Origin: Tridacna crocea
Lineage: Eukaryota; Mollusca; Bivalvia; Cardiida; Cardiidae
Direction: 5' to 3'
DNA: 64,000 nucleotides
Assembly (NCBI GenBank): GCA_943736015.1
Contig: OX031059.1
Coordinates: 45,519,159 to 45,583,158 of the forward strand
Made by a program: the position numbers and the translations under genes. Of the stretch, positions 22,620 to 33,685 are shown in pieces. The notes beneath the pieces were generated by a model. That model did no database searches, was not told where the DNA came from, and saw only the letters and a program-made list of their open reading frames with translations. Each line of letters begins with the position of its first letter. The stretch's first letter is position 1.

Positions 22620-23540
22620 TGATAATGTTTTGAAGTTACATTTGAATGTATTTTAAGCCGTCAAAAGGGATAGAATTAATATACTTGGCGCTGAGAGAAA
22701 GAACAGAAAACTACTATTATCTAATCGATTGTGGTAAGACTAGAAACAAGAACTAGTTCTTTTCCCCAAAATGCTTTAGAAAAAAGATTTAAAAAATCAA
22801 TGCTTTCTAGTAACTGGAATTAGGGATAGTGCAAAATTTACAAGACTGTGCACCCAAACATAGGTATGTCGACTATGCAATTATTCTTTTTTAAAAGAGA
22901 AGAAAAGGATTGGGTCGAGGTTTTGAAACTTACTCTTAACATGGTGATAAACTTTAATCAGGTTCTTATTGGCAGCATTAGCAGACGACAAAGGAACTGT
23001 GGTTCAAAGGATTCAGATTGTCAGTAAATGTGTCTGAAACATTTTCAGAAATGTACAAAATGCTATTTAAGAGAGTTTTCTATAGTTTCCTCAATGTTTT
23101 TGAATGATATTCGTGCACAAGTTCGCAAAACACAGGATCGTTAGGTAAAGAACTGAAATCCGATCGAGGTTTGCGCATTTTTCACAGTTCACTCATTTGT
23201 AACAGGTCTTTGTTCTGGAGCAATGGAAGATTTTTGTGCACAGTAAGATGTAAGCTTTGTAGTTATTGTTGTGTATGTATTCTTTTAATGTTGTTGTTCT
23301 TGGGGTTTTTTTGCTTCTTATTTCCGTAAGTTTTACATGGTCTGCTGTTTTTGACAGCAAAATTACATAATGTCGTGCAGTATCAAACTATCAGAGAACA
23401 ATGGCAAGGTTTCAGCGAGCCTTTGTGCCCATGTTCTGCAAAAGTGTTTTCAGCGTTAAAAACGTTTAGGGGAACAAAATAATTTCGTCAGTGTATGCAT
23501 GATTACTTTAGCAGTGGCTGGTTATGGAAGTCGAAACCTG
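22620..23540. other. Intergenic stretch, no gene seen
   Basis: No coding exon was found. A very decayed family A remnant lies at about 22960-23155 (GCAGACGACAAAGG .. GTTAGGTAAAGAACTG). The half of a family F element begins at 23545. Confidence 0.5.
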
Positions 23541-23654
23541 AGGGTCTGTATTCACCAGCCATTCTTAAGAAAACTGTATGTCTCATTCTTCAAGATTTCC
23601 TGACTATAAAAGTAACGGAACTTCTGGTTGGCTAAACCACATGTGTAAAGATTC

Positions 23655-23898
23655 TGCCCGTTACCAAACGACAATATTTTAGGTTTGTCGAAATCGAAAG
23701 CATTTGCTGATGACAAAAAAAAAAAGATGACGAAATAAAAGTGACTGAAAATCTAAAATTTGTTTTGTGAGTGTTAGAAAACACTGTGGGAAAAGGAGAA
23801 AATGCTTATAACCAGCATTTTCTCCTTTTCCCACAATGTTTTCTAAAGGCTTCTTTCTCAGGGTCGTGAAAAGTAGGGGTTATGTGGTAATGGGTTAA
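23655..23898. repeat. Family A MITE inserted in a half family F copy
   Basis: The left edge follows GGCTAAACCACATG of family F (23545-23648). The element begins TTACCAAACGACAATATT and ends TGGTAATGGGTTAA. The core palindrome is complete. Confidence 0.85.
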
Positions 23899-24235
23899 AT
23901 GCATTTTACAAAAGATATTGAACCATACCAACCTGTACAGTCGGAGCAGACTAACACTTGCCAAAGCTTTTTGCTTTTAGTAAATTTTCTGCTTGTCAAG
24001 TAGCCATACCTCAAAATTTAGCCGGTTCTCAGACAAATTGGGACTATGTTATACGACTACTAGCATAGTAACCCCTTTTGAAAGAGCGTCGGTAGTTTAG
24101 TCTAGCTTTTCAATACAGTTTGTAACACAAACGCAGAGATAATCTTATGATCGGTCAAAAAATAAAATCCCTGATGTTGCAAATTTCAGTCGTTTTGTAC
24201 AAGTTTTAAAACTTGTAGATAAAAGATCAAATTAA

Positions 24236-24367
24236 CTGATTTGTGCATTCTTGTTCATTGATCTGCATTGTTCACAAAAACTGATTTGTGTATTCTGTTC
24301 ATTGATCTGCATTGTTCACAAAAACTGATTTGTGCATTCTGTTCATTGATCTGCATTGTTCACAAAG
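24236..24367. repeat. 44 bp tandem repeat, three copies
   Basis: The unit ACTGATTTGTGCATTCTG.. to ..CTGCATTGTTCACAAAA is repeated three times with almost no change. The first unit has one extra base. Confidence 0.9.
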
Positions 24368-24407
24368 TGGGTTGTCAAAAATTTGTCATTTATGTATTCC
24401 TTTATAG

Positions 24408-24844
24408 GTGACCCTTCAGATTCTGGGACAAACATTTTACAAAAATACAAAAAAAAATCTTTATACTCCCAAAGCCTTATAATTTCCATTCATAAAACCC
24501 TAGTATTCGAAAACCATCCGACAACAAGAGAAATCAGAGATTTACTACAGCCCAGGTTGACGCCGACGGGAAACATGTTCTATTTTTACATGAGCAACTT
24601 GCTCATTTACATACTGGAAATACACAGACGAAGCTTCAAACATAGCGTCCGAAGAAGCCGTTATGGAAAGCAATTACATGTTTGTTATGTTATGGAATTT
24701 CAGCGTCATTAGTCACGTACCAGTCACTTAACATTCCCACAATGCTTTTTTTTTTAATTTTTGGCGCGAAATATAAAAATAGCTTAACGGGCTACGTAGT
24801 CTTTTAAGGGAATACCACTCCGAAAAACCTAAATACCCACCTTT
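24408..24844 (+). repeat. Dispersed repeat Y, copy 1
   Basis: It runs from GACCCTTCAGATTCTGGG through AACCATCCGACAACAAGAG, ACAGACGAAGCTTCAAAC and AATTTCAGCGTCATTAGTC to AATACCCACCTTTA. It matches 56035-56590 along most of its length and, in reverse, the last 190 bases of the window. It ends directly against the TTAA of a family B copy. Confidence 0.8.
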
Positions 24845-25055
24845 AACCCTTATCCTGTTAAATAACGAAAACCGAAATTTTGAAATTGATGGTAAAAACC
24901 CTAATATTGCTGTTTCAAAGTTATGTGTTGGGTATTAGTATTTCCTGATAGAACAGTGTAGATTCAAAATCAGACTGCACTTTCTATGCAGTCAGATCTT
25001 CATCTACACCGTCCGCAAAAGGTCAACGAGTCGTGCTTAGCAGCCTAAGGGTTAA
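24843..25055. repeat. Family B MITE, full length
   Basis: TTAA flanks both ends, with ends CCCTTATCCTGTTAAATAAC and TTAGCAGCCTAAGGG. The core palindrome is ATCAGACTGCACTTTCTATG with its mirror, bounded by GAACAGTGTAGATTC and ATCTACACCGTCCGC. It shows that family B also uses TTAA. Confidence 0.88.
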
Positions 25056-25214
25056 AATTCAACATAAATAAAGTAAAAATTTAACACTTCGTATGCAAAC
25101 TCAATATCTGACAGTAATTCTCAAAATATTGGACAGTGTAGGGTATTATACGCAGTCTGATCTTGATCTACACGCTCTGCGAATAAATCTCCCGTCGCCT
25201 TTATACCAGAAGGG

Positions 25215-25430
25215 TTCAATCCTTAGCCGAACAATATTTCCTTTAACGACCCTTAAGAAGAAGCCTTTCAGAAAAAATATGGGAAAAGTATAAATAGCCG
25301 GTAACTAGCATTTTCCCCTTTTCATTACTATGCTTTCTCTTTCGAACGTTAATCTCATTGCCCTTGCCACATTTAACTTGTTGTAGAAAGCTATAGATTT
25401 GTGTAAAATGTTATGATTCAGTAAAGAATT
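25215..25430. repeat. Family A MITE, decayed
   Basis: AATCCTTAGCCGAACAATA, AAGAAGCCTTTCAG, CCGGTAACTAGCATTTTCCC and a decayed right end. A family B remnant lies just before it (25120-25190). Confidence 0.6.
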
Positions 25431-25785
25431 TCAAGTAACGTTAGATCTTTCTTGGGATTAGAAGCTCTTACAAACGAAGATCTGCGGTATCAGATTTGAC
25501 ATTTGAGAATACTTCCTGATTGGGTATAGCACATACAAAAAAGAATAACTGTAAAGTTTTATAATATCGATTCTATCCTTCACCTTCAAATGTATGAGTA
25601 AATTCTCTATACTGTCAGACATTTGATAAAAAAAACCAACCTGCTGACCTTTTTTGTTCTATTTTGCTATTATGAAGGGATCTTAATGTACACACTAATT
25701 GAGTGAAAAAAAAGTATCTGAATTCACATACAATGTAAAACTTTTTTTTATTCGCATTTGCTAAATGGGATACATTAATATTGTA

Positions 25786-25786
<1 letters not shown>

Positions 25787-25828
<42 letters not shown>
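25787..25828. repeat. (ATT)n microsatellite
   Basis: About 14 ATT units. On the other strand it would read as poly-asparagine, which is an artefact. Confidence 0.92.
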
Positions 25829-25829
<1 letters not shown>

Positions 25830-25982
25830 TGCTACGAATACTTTTACGACTGCATGCTACTACTAAGAACATTCATTTTTAGGGTAATATGTGTTGAATA
25901 TGTGGTAAAATGTGCAACACCTTGTAAAGATCAAAAGGTTATTTTCTTTACAAGTCTACCAAATGTGGGCGTATTTGCTTAT

Positions 25983-26450
25983 GGTTACATAAATGAGCCA
26001 CGCTTTGGTAAAACGGGATTTCTGTCATATATTATTCTGTGCAAGTCATGTCATAAATGTGACCCGTCACTCAAAAAAGGGACCTTCTGGGAGCTGCGAA
26101 AAGACTGTGCGAATTATGCAGGCTGACCACGGTTGACGCTTTACGATTTGATGACATTTTCTTTATGAAAAGTTGTCACTGTACCTTGTTATACAATCAT
26201 TTTTGAATTATCAGCTTAATCTGACCTGCACTATCGTTGATCTGTTTTCATCTAATTGATGTACACAATTCCCAGATGGTCCCTTTTTGCGTGATGGGTC
26301 ATAAATATGAAACCATAAAATCAATTTTGTATCATAATCGACAGAATCGTGAGGTAAGAGTAGACTGGTCCACTGACACGCAGATCTGGATCGAAACTGT
26401 TTGCAGATGAATTTAACCCCTATTTTGCAGAGCATGATTCAATGTAAATG
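25983..26450. repeat. Family C MITE split by a family E element
   Basis: Family C sequence on the left (AATGAGCCACGCTTTGG) and right (GACTGGTCCACTG..TTTTGCAGAGCATGATTC) surrounds the family E copy at 26048-26312. Confidence 0.68.
26048..26312. repeat. Family E MITE
   Basis: The ends are GTGACCCGTCACTCAAAAAA and CCTTTTTGCGTGATGGGTCA-type. The body contains ACAATCATTTTTGAATTATC and GATCTGTTTTCATCTAATTG as in the other copies. The core palindrome is decayed. Confidence 0.85.
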
Positions 26451-26685
26451 ACTTAAGAAATCGGTTCTTCTTGTTTCTTCTCATTTGGAAGTTTCATGTA
26501 TCCATGGTTTTACACAAACTAGGGTCTTGATATTTGTGGTTCTACCAGGGCCCCAGTCGCTGAATCTTTATCCTTTTACCAGTTCAGGCTTTTTTCGGGC
26601 GGCATCTATATAAACTAGCCTTTGTTCGAAAAAAACAGTACACAAAAAAGATTAACCGAGAAAGACGTTTAACCTATAGACTTGA

Positions 26686-26775
26686 TTGAGAAAACGGACG
26701 GTATAGATCCAAGATCAGATTGCGCATTTTGTGCAATCTGATCTTTGTCGATACCGTCAGCAAAAGTCTCTGTCT
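26686..26775. repeat. Family B MITE, core and flanks
   Basis: ACGGACGGTATAGATCC, then AGATCAGATTGCGCATTTTG with its mirror and GTCGATACCGTCAGC. Both arms changed together relative to other copies (TTGCGCA where most have CTGCACG). Confidence 0.78.
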
Positions 26776-27048
26776 ATCCTTTTTCCTTTTTGCGCTAAAT
26801 GGGTTCAAACCAGATACATGTATATGTTCAAGTTTACTTTGATAAATTCGATAAGCATAAGGAAAACGCAGATGGCGACATTGAAAACATCCTCATGCAA
26901 AAGTAACACCGCACCAAGCAAATTATCACATCTGCTTTTTGCAACAATCTCTCTGCAAAAGAGGTTTGTATGAAGGCCCATGAATTTGTAGCCCCAGCTT
27001 TCTAAGAACTACAACTCAAAATGGTGCGTTAAAAACGCCAGTTGTTTC

Positions 27049-27092
27049 CCTTTGAAAGAGTTTTCCCGTTTCTTTAGGCAGACAAATAGTTT
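27049..27092. repeat. Short direct repeat, partner at 28525-28568
   Basis: The motif CCCTTTGAAAGAGTTTTC..GTTTCTTTAGGCAGACAAATA is found at both places, 1.48 kb apart. Next to each lies a TCGCCG/GCGGCGAC motif (27110 and 28390). Confidence 0.6.
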
Positions 27093-27409
27093 AGACATAT
27101 TTTATTAGTCGCCGCGCAGAAGCGCGCGACTATATTTTTAATAGTTTTTCGAGTTAGGACATGGATAGTGGGAATTTCGTTTTTATAGGGGTGTTAGGTT
27201 AACAAGGAATCTTTCTAACGTTACTTCGCCTTAATTAAACTGGCTTTTTAATTCATTCTTAAACTACGAAATTGCAATACGATACTATTTTTTGTTCTAT
27301 TAATACTTACAACATCAAAAAACCGCCTAATTATTTCTTTTATTGTCGCTATTCGTGAGAAATGGACTCGTCCACAGAAATGCCTTGTTTCCATTGGTCA
27401 AGGCTGTAC

Positions 27410-27545
27410 AGGTTTCCAGTCATTTCGTACCTTGTTAATTTCGTACCTAGGTCATTTCGTACGATTTTGGTCATTTCGTACCTACTTATACTTTCAATTT
27501 TGGTCATTTCGTACCCAGTTGGTCGTTTCGTACAAACTTCGTACA
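27410..27545. repeat. Cluster of CATTTCGTACC repeats
   Basis: About six units of TCATTTCGTAC(C), separated by 5-25 bases, with GGTACGAAATGACC-type complement implied. The layout resembles family H, where a short motif is repeated many times. Confidence 0.75.
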
Positions 27546-27999
27546 CAGGTTTAATAATCATTTTGATTATTTTGTAGATAGTTTTTCCTACTATTTGTGT
27601 GTTTTTTGTTGAATGACCACTGCTAAAATTGTGCATTGCTGAAATTGTGCTAAATTCCGCCGAAGAACGGGTATGATGGTTATGATTGTATCTGACCGTT
27701 ATTGGTTACTTATTTCTAAGTTTAGTTTTTACAACAAACATAGTTTAGAACTCCTTTGTTTATTTCTCAACGAGCTCTGCATAAATTCAATTTGTGGAAA
27801 AAATCTGGAGAGAGGCCACTTTTTCGCTGTGTTGTTCATAATGATAAAGCGCGATGCAAAACCATGATTCTTTATGAACACTGTTCACCAAACACTATAG
27901 TCTTAGACTTGTTTAAATTGAAAGCATGCCTTGCAAACTTACGTCCTCTTGAATCATACTTTCCTAGGACAGCAACATTTTAGTAACTTAGCCCTGCTT

Positions 28000-28228
28000 T
28001 CACCACTTTCCCAAACAAACACGGGTTATCACATGTGTGCTATCGAATTCTTTTGTCAAAACATGTTGGATAAGGAGAAATTGCTCGTTATAAGCAATTT
28101 CTTCTTTGTTAAATACTTTTTCCCCACTACTAGCGAATTTTCCACCATTTTTGCAGCTTTTTAAATTGTCATCTGTCAACTCTTTGAATTTGGAAGAGTC
28201 TGATATTTGTCGTTTGGAAAAGAGCTAA
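28000..28228. repeat. Family A MITE, decayed (GCTCGT core type)
   Basis: It has CTTTCCCAAACAAACACGGG, a decayed palindrome GGAGAAATTGCTCG..AGCAATTTCTTC, TGGAAGAGTCTGATATTTG and TCGTTTGGAAAAGAG. A family A left end also lies at 27884-27935. Confidence 0.72.
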
Positions 28229-28627
28229 GAGAGCGCTGTGCTAGGGTATTAGATACTGTAACAGAAGACAAGTTTTGATATAGGTTACTATTCACATAAT
28301 TTCATAATGTCACAGTGTTAAAAAATCTGCTGATGAAAACTGACATTTACTTACTTGCCCTGGCTTTCTTGCAGCATTAAACAATTTTTTTTGCGGCGAC
28401 TTTGATGCTTTGCATCAACTTTTTCTTGTTGCCATATGTACAAGTCATATACAATTCAAAGACAGCTTTCGATAAAGATGGCAAATGGGTTGAACCACAA
28501 GTTCAATAACTTAGTTACGGCTCTCCCCTTTGAAAGACTTTCGTGTTTCTTTAGGCAGACAAATAGACTAGGAGAGATTACTAACTGCAAATAATGCTTA
28601 GAATAGGACATGTATCCCTACATGAGA

Positions 28628-28700
28628 GAGACAGACAGACAGAGAGGGAGAGGGAGACACAGAGACAGAGAAACAGAAACAGAGAGACAGAGACAGGGGA
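28628..28700. repeat. (GACAGA)n purine tract
   Basis: Imperfect runs of GACAGA, GAGAGGGAG and AGACAGAG, purine-rich on the plus strand. Confidence 0.85.
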
Positions 28701-28782
28701 AGGGAAAAAGGGAACTTCCATGAAGCCATGAATTACAGTAATCCCTAGGTGTTTATATCGGGGTTATATTCTTTTTCATACA

Positions 28783-29056
28783 TATGGCCTTCAACACGCG
28801 GAAAGGGTCATACGGACATTAATGCAAAGTGTCGTTTCGGATCAGTCTGCACATTCTTCGCAGATTAATCCCAAACGACTCTTTCCGTTTTTATGTAATT
28901 TTCTGTTTTGCACTAGTCTACTACTAGTATAGCACAAAATATAATGTACGTAGTCGTAAAGTGTTGTCTCGGATTGCCTGCGGGGACTGCGCAGGCCTTC
29001 GAGACGACGGTATACGTAAATGTCCGAATGCCCAATTTCGCGTGTTGCATGCCAGT
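28783..29056. repeat. Family D MITE, full length
   Basis: The ends are TATGGCCTTCAACACGCGG and CGCGTGTTGCATGCCA. Two core palindromes are visible. It ends about 25 bases before the candidate acceptor of the NCS-like gene 1 leader exon (29083). Confidence 0.86.
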
Positions 29057-29082
29057 TATAGAATTTCTTTTTACCTCCACAG

Positions 29083-29192
29083 GTCTGACCAAAGTGGCTT
29101 AACAACTCAGCCCGGCAATAGTTCAAAGAATTTGTGGCGCATTACGGCGTAACAGTATTTCATGAACGAGAGAATAAGTACAATAGTTTATC
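29083..29192 (+). promoter_or_regulatory. Probable 5' untranslated exon part of NCS-like gene 1
   Basis: The sequence TTTCTTTTTACCTCCACAG before 29083 is a strong splice acceptor, and the 110 bases from there to the ATG contain no competing good start. If used, an upstream leader exon and promoter lie further left and were not found. Confidence 0.45.
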
Positions 29193-31814
29193 ATGGGAAA
29201 CGCTGATAGTAAAAGAATAAAGAAGAAGAAACTGCAAGATCTACATGAACTCGTACCAGATATGAATATCGAGGACATCCAGGCCGCCTACGAGGACTTC
29301 CGGTCTGGCTCTCGCGGAAGATCTGGCCTTAAAATGAAAGATTTTATTCGAGTGTATACGAACGCATTCGGTAGAGAAGCAGCTACTCTTGGGGAACAAA
29401 TGTTTCGAGCGTTTGATACAGATGGAGACGGGAAAGTGACGTTTGAAGAATTTCTTATTGGGCTGAGTATATCTGAAATGAAACCAGGAATGGATCGGAA
29501 AAGTAGACTTAAGAAACTGAAATTCTTTTTTGAAGTGTATGACAAAGACAAAAGTGGTACAATTGACAGAGATGAAATGCGTTGTATTGTTAGGGTAAGT
29601 CTTTGTCTGTTTGTCTGTTTGTCTGTTTGTTTGTTTAGATTTTAACACAGTTTTCAACATTATTTCAGCTGTATCGCGGCGACAAGCGTACCTATCTATC
29701 AGAGCTCCAGATAAGAGGGAGTGATGGTATTCTAAATTCATTATTTCTCTTCCAAACCCTATGTTGTGGGTACTCACTGGAAACGTCTCTCTTTGATAGA
29801 GAATAAGGAATAATTTTGATTTTGAAATCAAAGTCACTCCCTCTCTCTTGAGCTCTGATGGAACTGCCTCTAGCTGAGCTCTGATTTTTTTTTGTAGACG
29901 TATTAGTTCCCCTTTGCAATGAGCATAAGGTTCCCCAAATCTCTTCTTTGATTTTTTTCTTTTCATTTTTCTTATCTTAATCTTTAGTACATCTCACTTT
30001 CCTCTATTTTTAGCTCACCTGAGCACAACGTGCTCAAGGGGAGCTTTTAGGGTCACTGGGTGTCCGTCGTCCGTCGTCCGTCGTGCGTCGTGCGTCGTCC
30101 GTCGTGCGTCGTGCGTCGTGCGTCGTCAACAATTCTTTAAACATCAACTCCTCCTAAACCGCTGGGCCAATTTGGACCAAACTTGGCAGGAATGTTCCTT
30201 GGGAGGTCCTCTTTAAAAAAAGTTCACAGAATTTGATTCCGTCAAAAACTCTGGTTGCCATGGCAACCAAATGGAATTTTTTAGCAAATTCTTTAAAAAT
30301 CTTCTCCTCTGAAACCGCTGGTCGGATTTTGAAATTATTTCACAGATATGTTCCTTGGGTGACCCTCAGTTTCAAAAATTGTTCGTGAAATTTTGATCCG
30401 TCAAAAATTGTGGCTCTGGTGAATGGGGGCTACTTGTACTATACAGAAATGAAGGAATTCTTTAAAAATCTTCTTCTCTGAAACCGCTGATCAGATTTTG
30501 AAATTATTTCACAGAGTTGTTCCTTGGGTGACCCTTTTCAAAATTGTTCGCGAAATTTTGATTGGTCCAGAAACATGGCTCTGGTGAATGGGGGCTACTT
30601 GCACTATAGGGAAATGAGGAAATTCTTAAAAATTTTTCTTCTCTGAAACCGCTAGTCAGATTTCGAAATAATTTCTCAGGGATGTTCCTTGGGTGACCCT
30701 TTTCAAAAAGTGTGTGCGGAATTTTGATTGGTCAAGAAACATGGCTCTGGTGAATGGGAGCTACTTGCACTATATGGAAATGAAGAAATTCTTGAAAATT
30801 CTTCTTCTCTGAAACCCCTAGTCAGATTTTAAAATAATTTGACAGAGATGTTCCTTGGGTGATCCTTGCTCTTGTGAATGGGGGCTACATGCGCTATATG
30901 GACATGATGAAATTCTTGAAAATTCTCTTTCTCTGAAGAGAAACCCCTGGTCAGATTTTAAAAGAAATTTTCCGAAAAGTTCCTTGGGTGACCCTTTTCA
31001 AAACTTGTTCGTAAATTTTGATCCATCAAGAAACATGGCTCTCGTGGATGGGGGATACTTGCTCTAATACAGAAATGAAGAATTCTTAAAAATTCTTCTT
31101 TTTGAAACTGATGGTCAGATTTCGAAATTAATTTTACAGGTGACCTTTTAAAAATTGCTCAGCAAAATTATAAATTTGGTTCCAATGTTTCAATACCACA
31201 CAAAAAAAATAGGCTATGGTTATCTCAAAACTTCAGGTGAGCGATCCAGGGCAATCTTGGCCCTCTTGTTTTTTATTCTGATGCCCAATTTCCGTTTTTC
31301 TGTGCTCTTTGTAACTTTTCGTGTTTTTCACGAATTATGAACCCATGTGCCACAATTGATATCAATTGTAACAGACAAAGTAGAAAAAGAAAATGGAAAA
31401 TGAATATGCTTGTTACAACCATTTTGTTTTTCCTTTTTCCCTTTTCGGTTTTGCACAACTCAACTATAACACAAAATCTAAAGTAGACGTGAAGTGCTGT
31501 CTCGGATTAGCCTACACGGACTGCGCAGCCTGATCCCAGACCTTACTTTACGCAAATGTCCGAATGCGCCATTTTGCAGGTTGCAATCCATTAATTGTGA
31601 ACTTCTTTCGTAGGCTGTAAGTGGTATCACGACGATGCCACCGGAAATGGAAGGAAAAACACCGGACCAGTATGCAGATAACTTGTTTGATGAAGTCGAC
31701 ACAGATGGAGACGGAGAAATTACGTTTGAGGAGTTCGTACGTGCCGCCGACCAAAATGAGCGTTTAATAGAATTGATACTTCCGGCTCCACCGGATGATG
31801 ACGCAATATCATAA
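29193..31814 (+). CDS. NCS-type EF-hand calcium sensor, tandem copy 1, two exons
   Basis: Exons are 29193-29594 and 31614-31814, with a GT-AG phase-0 intron, giving 200 residues. The protein starts MGNADSK, which fits the N-myristoylation signal (Gly2, Ser6, Lys7), so membrane attachment is likely. A first EF-hand region (about residues 30-58) has no usable calcium loop, as in the neuronal calcium sensor/recoverin family. Three canonical loops follow: 75-86 (DTDGDGKVTFEE), 117-128 (DKDKSGTIDRDE) and 163-174 (DTDGDGEITFEE). The 200-residue length is usual for the family. The N terminus is strongly basic (KRIKKKK), which is unlike frequenin or hippocalcin. The acidic tail ends PPDDDAIS. Its closest relative here is the gene at 37893-41375. 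Family-level call is secure; the exact orthologue and target are unknown. Confidence 0.93.
29700..29857. repeat. TIR element in the intron of NCS-like gene 1
   Basis: Inverted ends are CAGAGCTCCAGATAAGAGGG and CCCTCTCTCTTGAGCTCTG, about 25 bases each. The interior is AT-rich and carries ATTTTGATTTTGAAATCAAA. No ORF of its own. Confidence 0.75.
30011..31272 (-). repeat. Bivalve-type GAGCAC-ended repeat with internal ~160 bp tandem units
   Basis: The left edge is TAGCTCACCTGAGCAC..GTGCTC and the right edge GGCCCTCTTGTTTT. After a (CGTCGTCC/CGTCGTGC)n stretch at 30060-30128 come about six diverged units of ~160 bases. Each has TTCTCTGAAACCGCTGGTCAG, GTTCCTTGGGTGACC and GCTCTGGTGAATGGGGGCTA. Short relatives lie at 55121 and 62780. 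It fills most of the intron. Family name unknown to me. Confidence 0.83.
31445..31592. repeat. Family D MITE, right half
   Basis: TTTTGCACAACTCAACTAT, TGTCTCGGATTAGCC..CTGATCCCAGACC palindrome, then GTCCGAATGCGCC and GGTTGCAATCCA. It ends about 21 bases before the acceptor of exon 2 of NCS-like gene 1. Confidence 0.8.
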
Positions 31815-32278
31815 TAGGGGTGTCTTGACGTTTGTGTTGAAGGAATATTTTAGAAAAGAAAAATATTCTAACAGTGTTTTAGTGCACTTGTGTGCGACAA
31901 AATGATTCAAGATTGATAAGTTAGCATTTGCACATATTGATAATTGTGACGAGTTGTTCTGTCGGAGATGCGAAAGGTTATTTTGAGCTGACTAGATAAA
32001 AAAGCAAGTTTGATACCATAAGAGCATTTGTTATCGTAGTCTATAAACGATTGTTTTGATTTGATGTAGTTGAGATTAATTTTCATTATTGTAATTCTCA
32101 AAGTGCTCAATTTGTTTTTCAGATTTTCTTTTTCACCATATCGGCTTGTGTTAATTCAAGATAAGAGTCATGTCTTATTCTGTGCAGTATGATCTTGACC
32201 CGCACTTTAACTTAACACGACTCAATTCTTATTTCGTGGACGTACCCTGCTACTCTGATACATCTGCAATACAAAACC
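31815..32278. other. Downstream of NCS-like gene 1, presumed 3' untranslated region
   Basis: AT-rich with no ORF and no repeat I recognise. No canonical AATAAA was seen, so the transcript end is not placed. Confidence 0.4.
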
Positions 32279-32537
32279 AAATGTGACCCATCACCAAAAA
32301 AGAGAGCTTGAACCGCGAAAAGTGTCAACCCTGGTCAGACTGCGCAAATTGCGCAGTCTGACCAGGGTTGACACTTTTTGCTTTAATGACATTTTCTGTA
32401 TGAAACGTGGTCATTATACCTTGTTATACAATCATTTTTGAATTATCAACTTAAACTGACCTGCACTATCGGTGATCTGTTTTCATCTAATTGACGAACA
32501 GAATTCCAAGATGGTCCCTTTTTGAGTGATCGGTCAC
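32279..32537. repeat. Family E MITE, full length
   Basis: Ends GTGACCCATCACCAAAAAAG and CCCTTTTTGAGTGATCGGTC. A perfect palindrome is built on GTGTCAACCCTGGTCAGAC with tip GCGCAAATTGCGC. Confidence 0.9.
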
Positions 32538-32744
32538 ATTTCTATAAGTAACGCCGTTTTCCACTTTTTTCTTAAAGTAACAAAACCGTAAGGCAATGTA
32601 CTGTACATATAAAATACTTTCACATGAATAGCTCGTATTTCTTTGTGTTTGTTCAACTGCCCTACTTGCATTAAATCTTCGATAAAAAAAATATTTCATT
32701 CTCTTTACAGCGTACAAAATAAAGCAACACGAATAATTGAATAG

Positions 32745-33268
32745 CCGTTTATCTATTGTCGCCACTAGTTGCTCATATGACTGATACCCCCACAAAAAAA
32801 TGTTCGTTCTGTTACAAGGAATCCTGCAAGATACAGAAGGAAACCAATTCAATAGGTTACGTTTGGTTCGGTACCCGGTTGAGGCGAACTTTCTTTCTGG
32901 ACAGCGTATTTTAGCCTCTCACCTCTGCTGAAGCATGTGAGTAAAATAGTCGGTGGCTTCGGAAAGAAAGTTGTGTTAGTACTGGTGTGAGAAAGCCAGG
33001 AAACACATGTGCGTTACCGACCGTCATGATATGACCTTAGCTGTTATAGTGGCGTTAAACCCCAATACAACCAACCAGGTTACGCTTGGTTCTTGAACGT
33101 ATACTGGGTGTAAAACACCGTCGCACTTGACCTAGAGTTAACGTCTCAACCGAAAGACCATTAGTGATGTCAGGTGGCTAGCCGTAGGGCTCGAACCCAC
33201 ACCCTCAAGGTGACCCCAGAGTTGACGTTTACAAGTGTTCTCATACACCACTTGAGCTTTGCTAGAGC
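32745..33268 (-). repeat. tRNA-derived SINE (type 1), split by another SINE
   Basis: On the minus strand the head has TGGGTTCGAGCCC (B box). The body motifs ACGTTAACTCTAGG and the left part (TTGTCGCCACTAGTTGC) match the copy at 11810-12120. The body is interrupted at 32870-33076. Confidence 0.75.
32870..33076 (+). repeat. SINE type 2 with target-site duplication
   Basis: The insert runs from GGTACCCGGTTGAGG to GCGTTAAACCCCAATACAAC. It is flanked by 16-base near-identical direct repeats AGGTTACGTTTGGTTC (32854) and AGGTTACGCTTGGTTC (33077). The tRNA head is truncated here; a better one is at 46733-47110. Confidence 0.85.
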
Positions 33269-33439
33269 ATCGTCCTTATGTTTACATATTTGTATCTCGA
33301 ATTCTCTGTACTGTATATTCCGAGGTGATTAATTACTGAAATTAACCAACAGCTGCAGTTGTTAAAGTATCCTCTGTGAGTAAAATCGCATAAAACGAAT
33401 TGTCACAGAAACAAACGAACAAAGCGTAAATATATACAC

Positions 33440-33669
33440 TTAACCCTTTCCCAAACAATCCCTGGCTTTTACGACCCTGAGATAGAAGCCTTTGGAAAAC
33501 ATTGTTGGAAAAGGAGAAAATGCTGGTAACCAGCATTTTCTCCTTTTCCCACAATGTTTTCTACCCTGTTGGAAGCAAATTTCAATTTTTGAGTTACGTT
33601 TATTTTGTCGTCTGCAAGTGCTTTCAATTTGTACCAGTCTAAAATTTGGTCGTTTTGGTAAAGGGTTAA
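33440..33669. repeat. Family A MITE
   Basis: TTAA flanks both ends, with CCCTTTCCCAAAC and TTTGGTAAAGGG ends. The central palindrome is complete. Confidence 0.92.
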
Positions 33670-33685
33670 AAAGCCCGCATAACGT

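Noticed and set aside
24356-24712. 118-codon plus-strand open frame
   Set aside because: It starts in a tandem repeat and lies mostly in dispersed repeat Y; the other copy is not open in this frame.
25615-25872. Minus-strand frame with poly-asparagine
   Set aside because: Product of the (ATT)n microsatellite.
29241-29966. 241-codon minus-strand open frame
   Set aside because: It runs antisense over exon 1 of NCS-like gene 1 and its intron; it shows no domain and is a shadow of the real coding strand.
30011-31272. Retroelement coding region in the long intron repeat
   Set aside because: The ~160-base units contain no reverse transcriptase, integrase or transposase motifs in any frame; it is a non-coding repeat.
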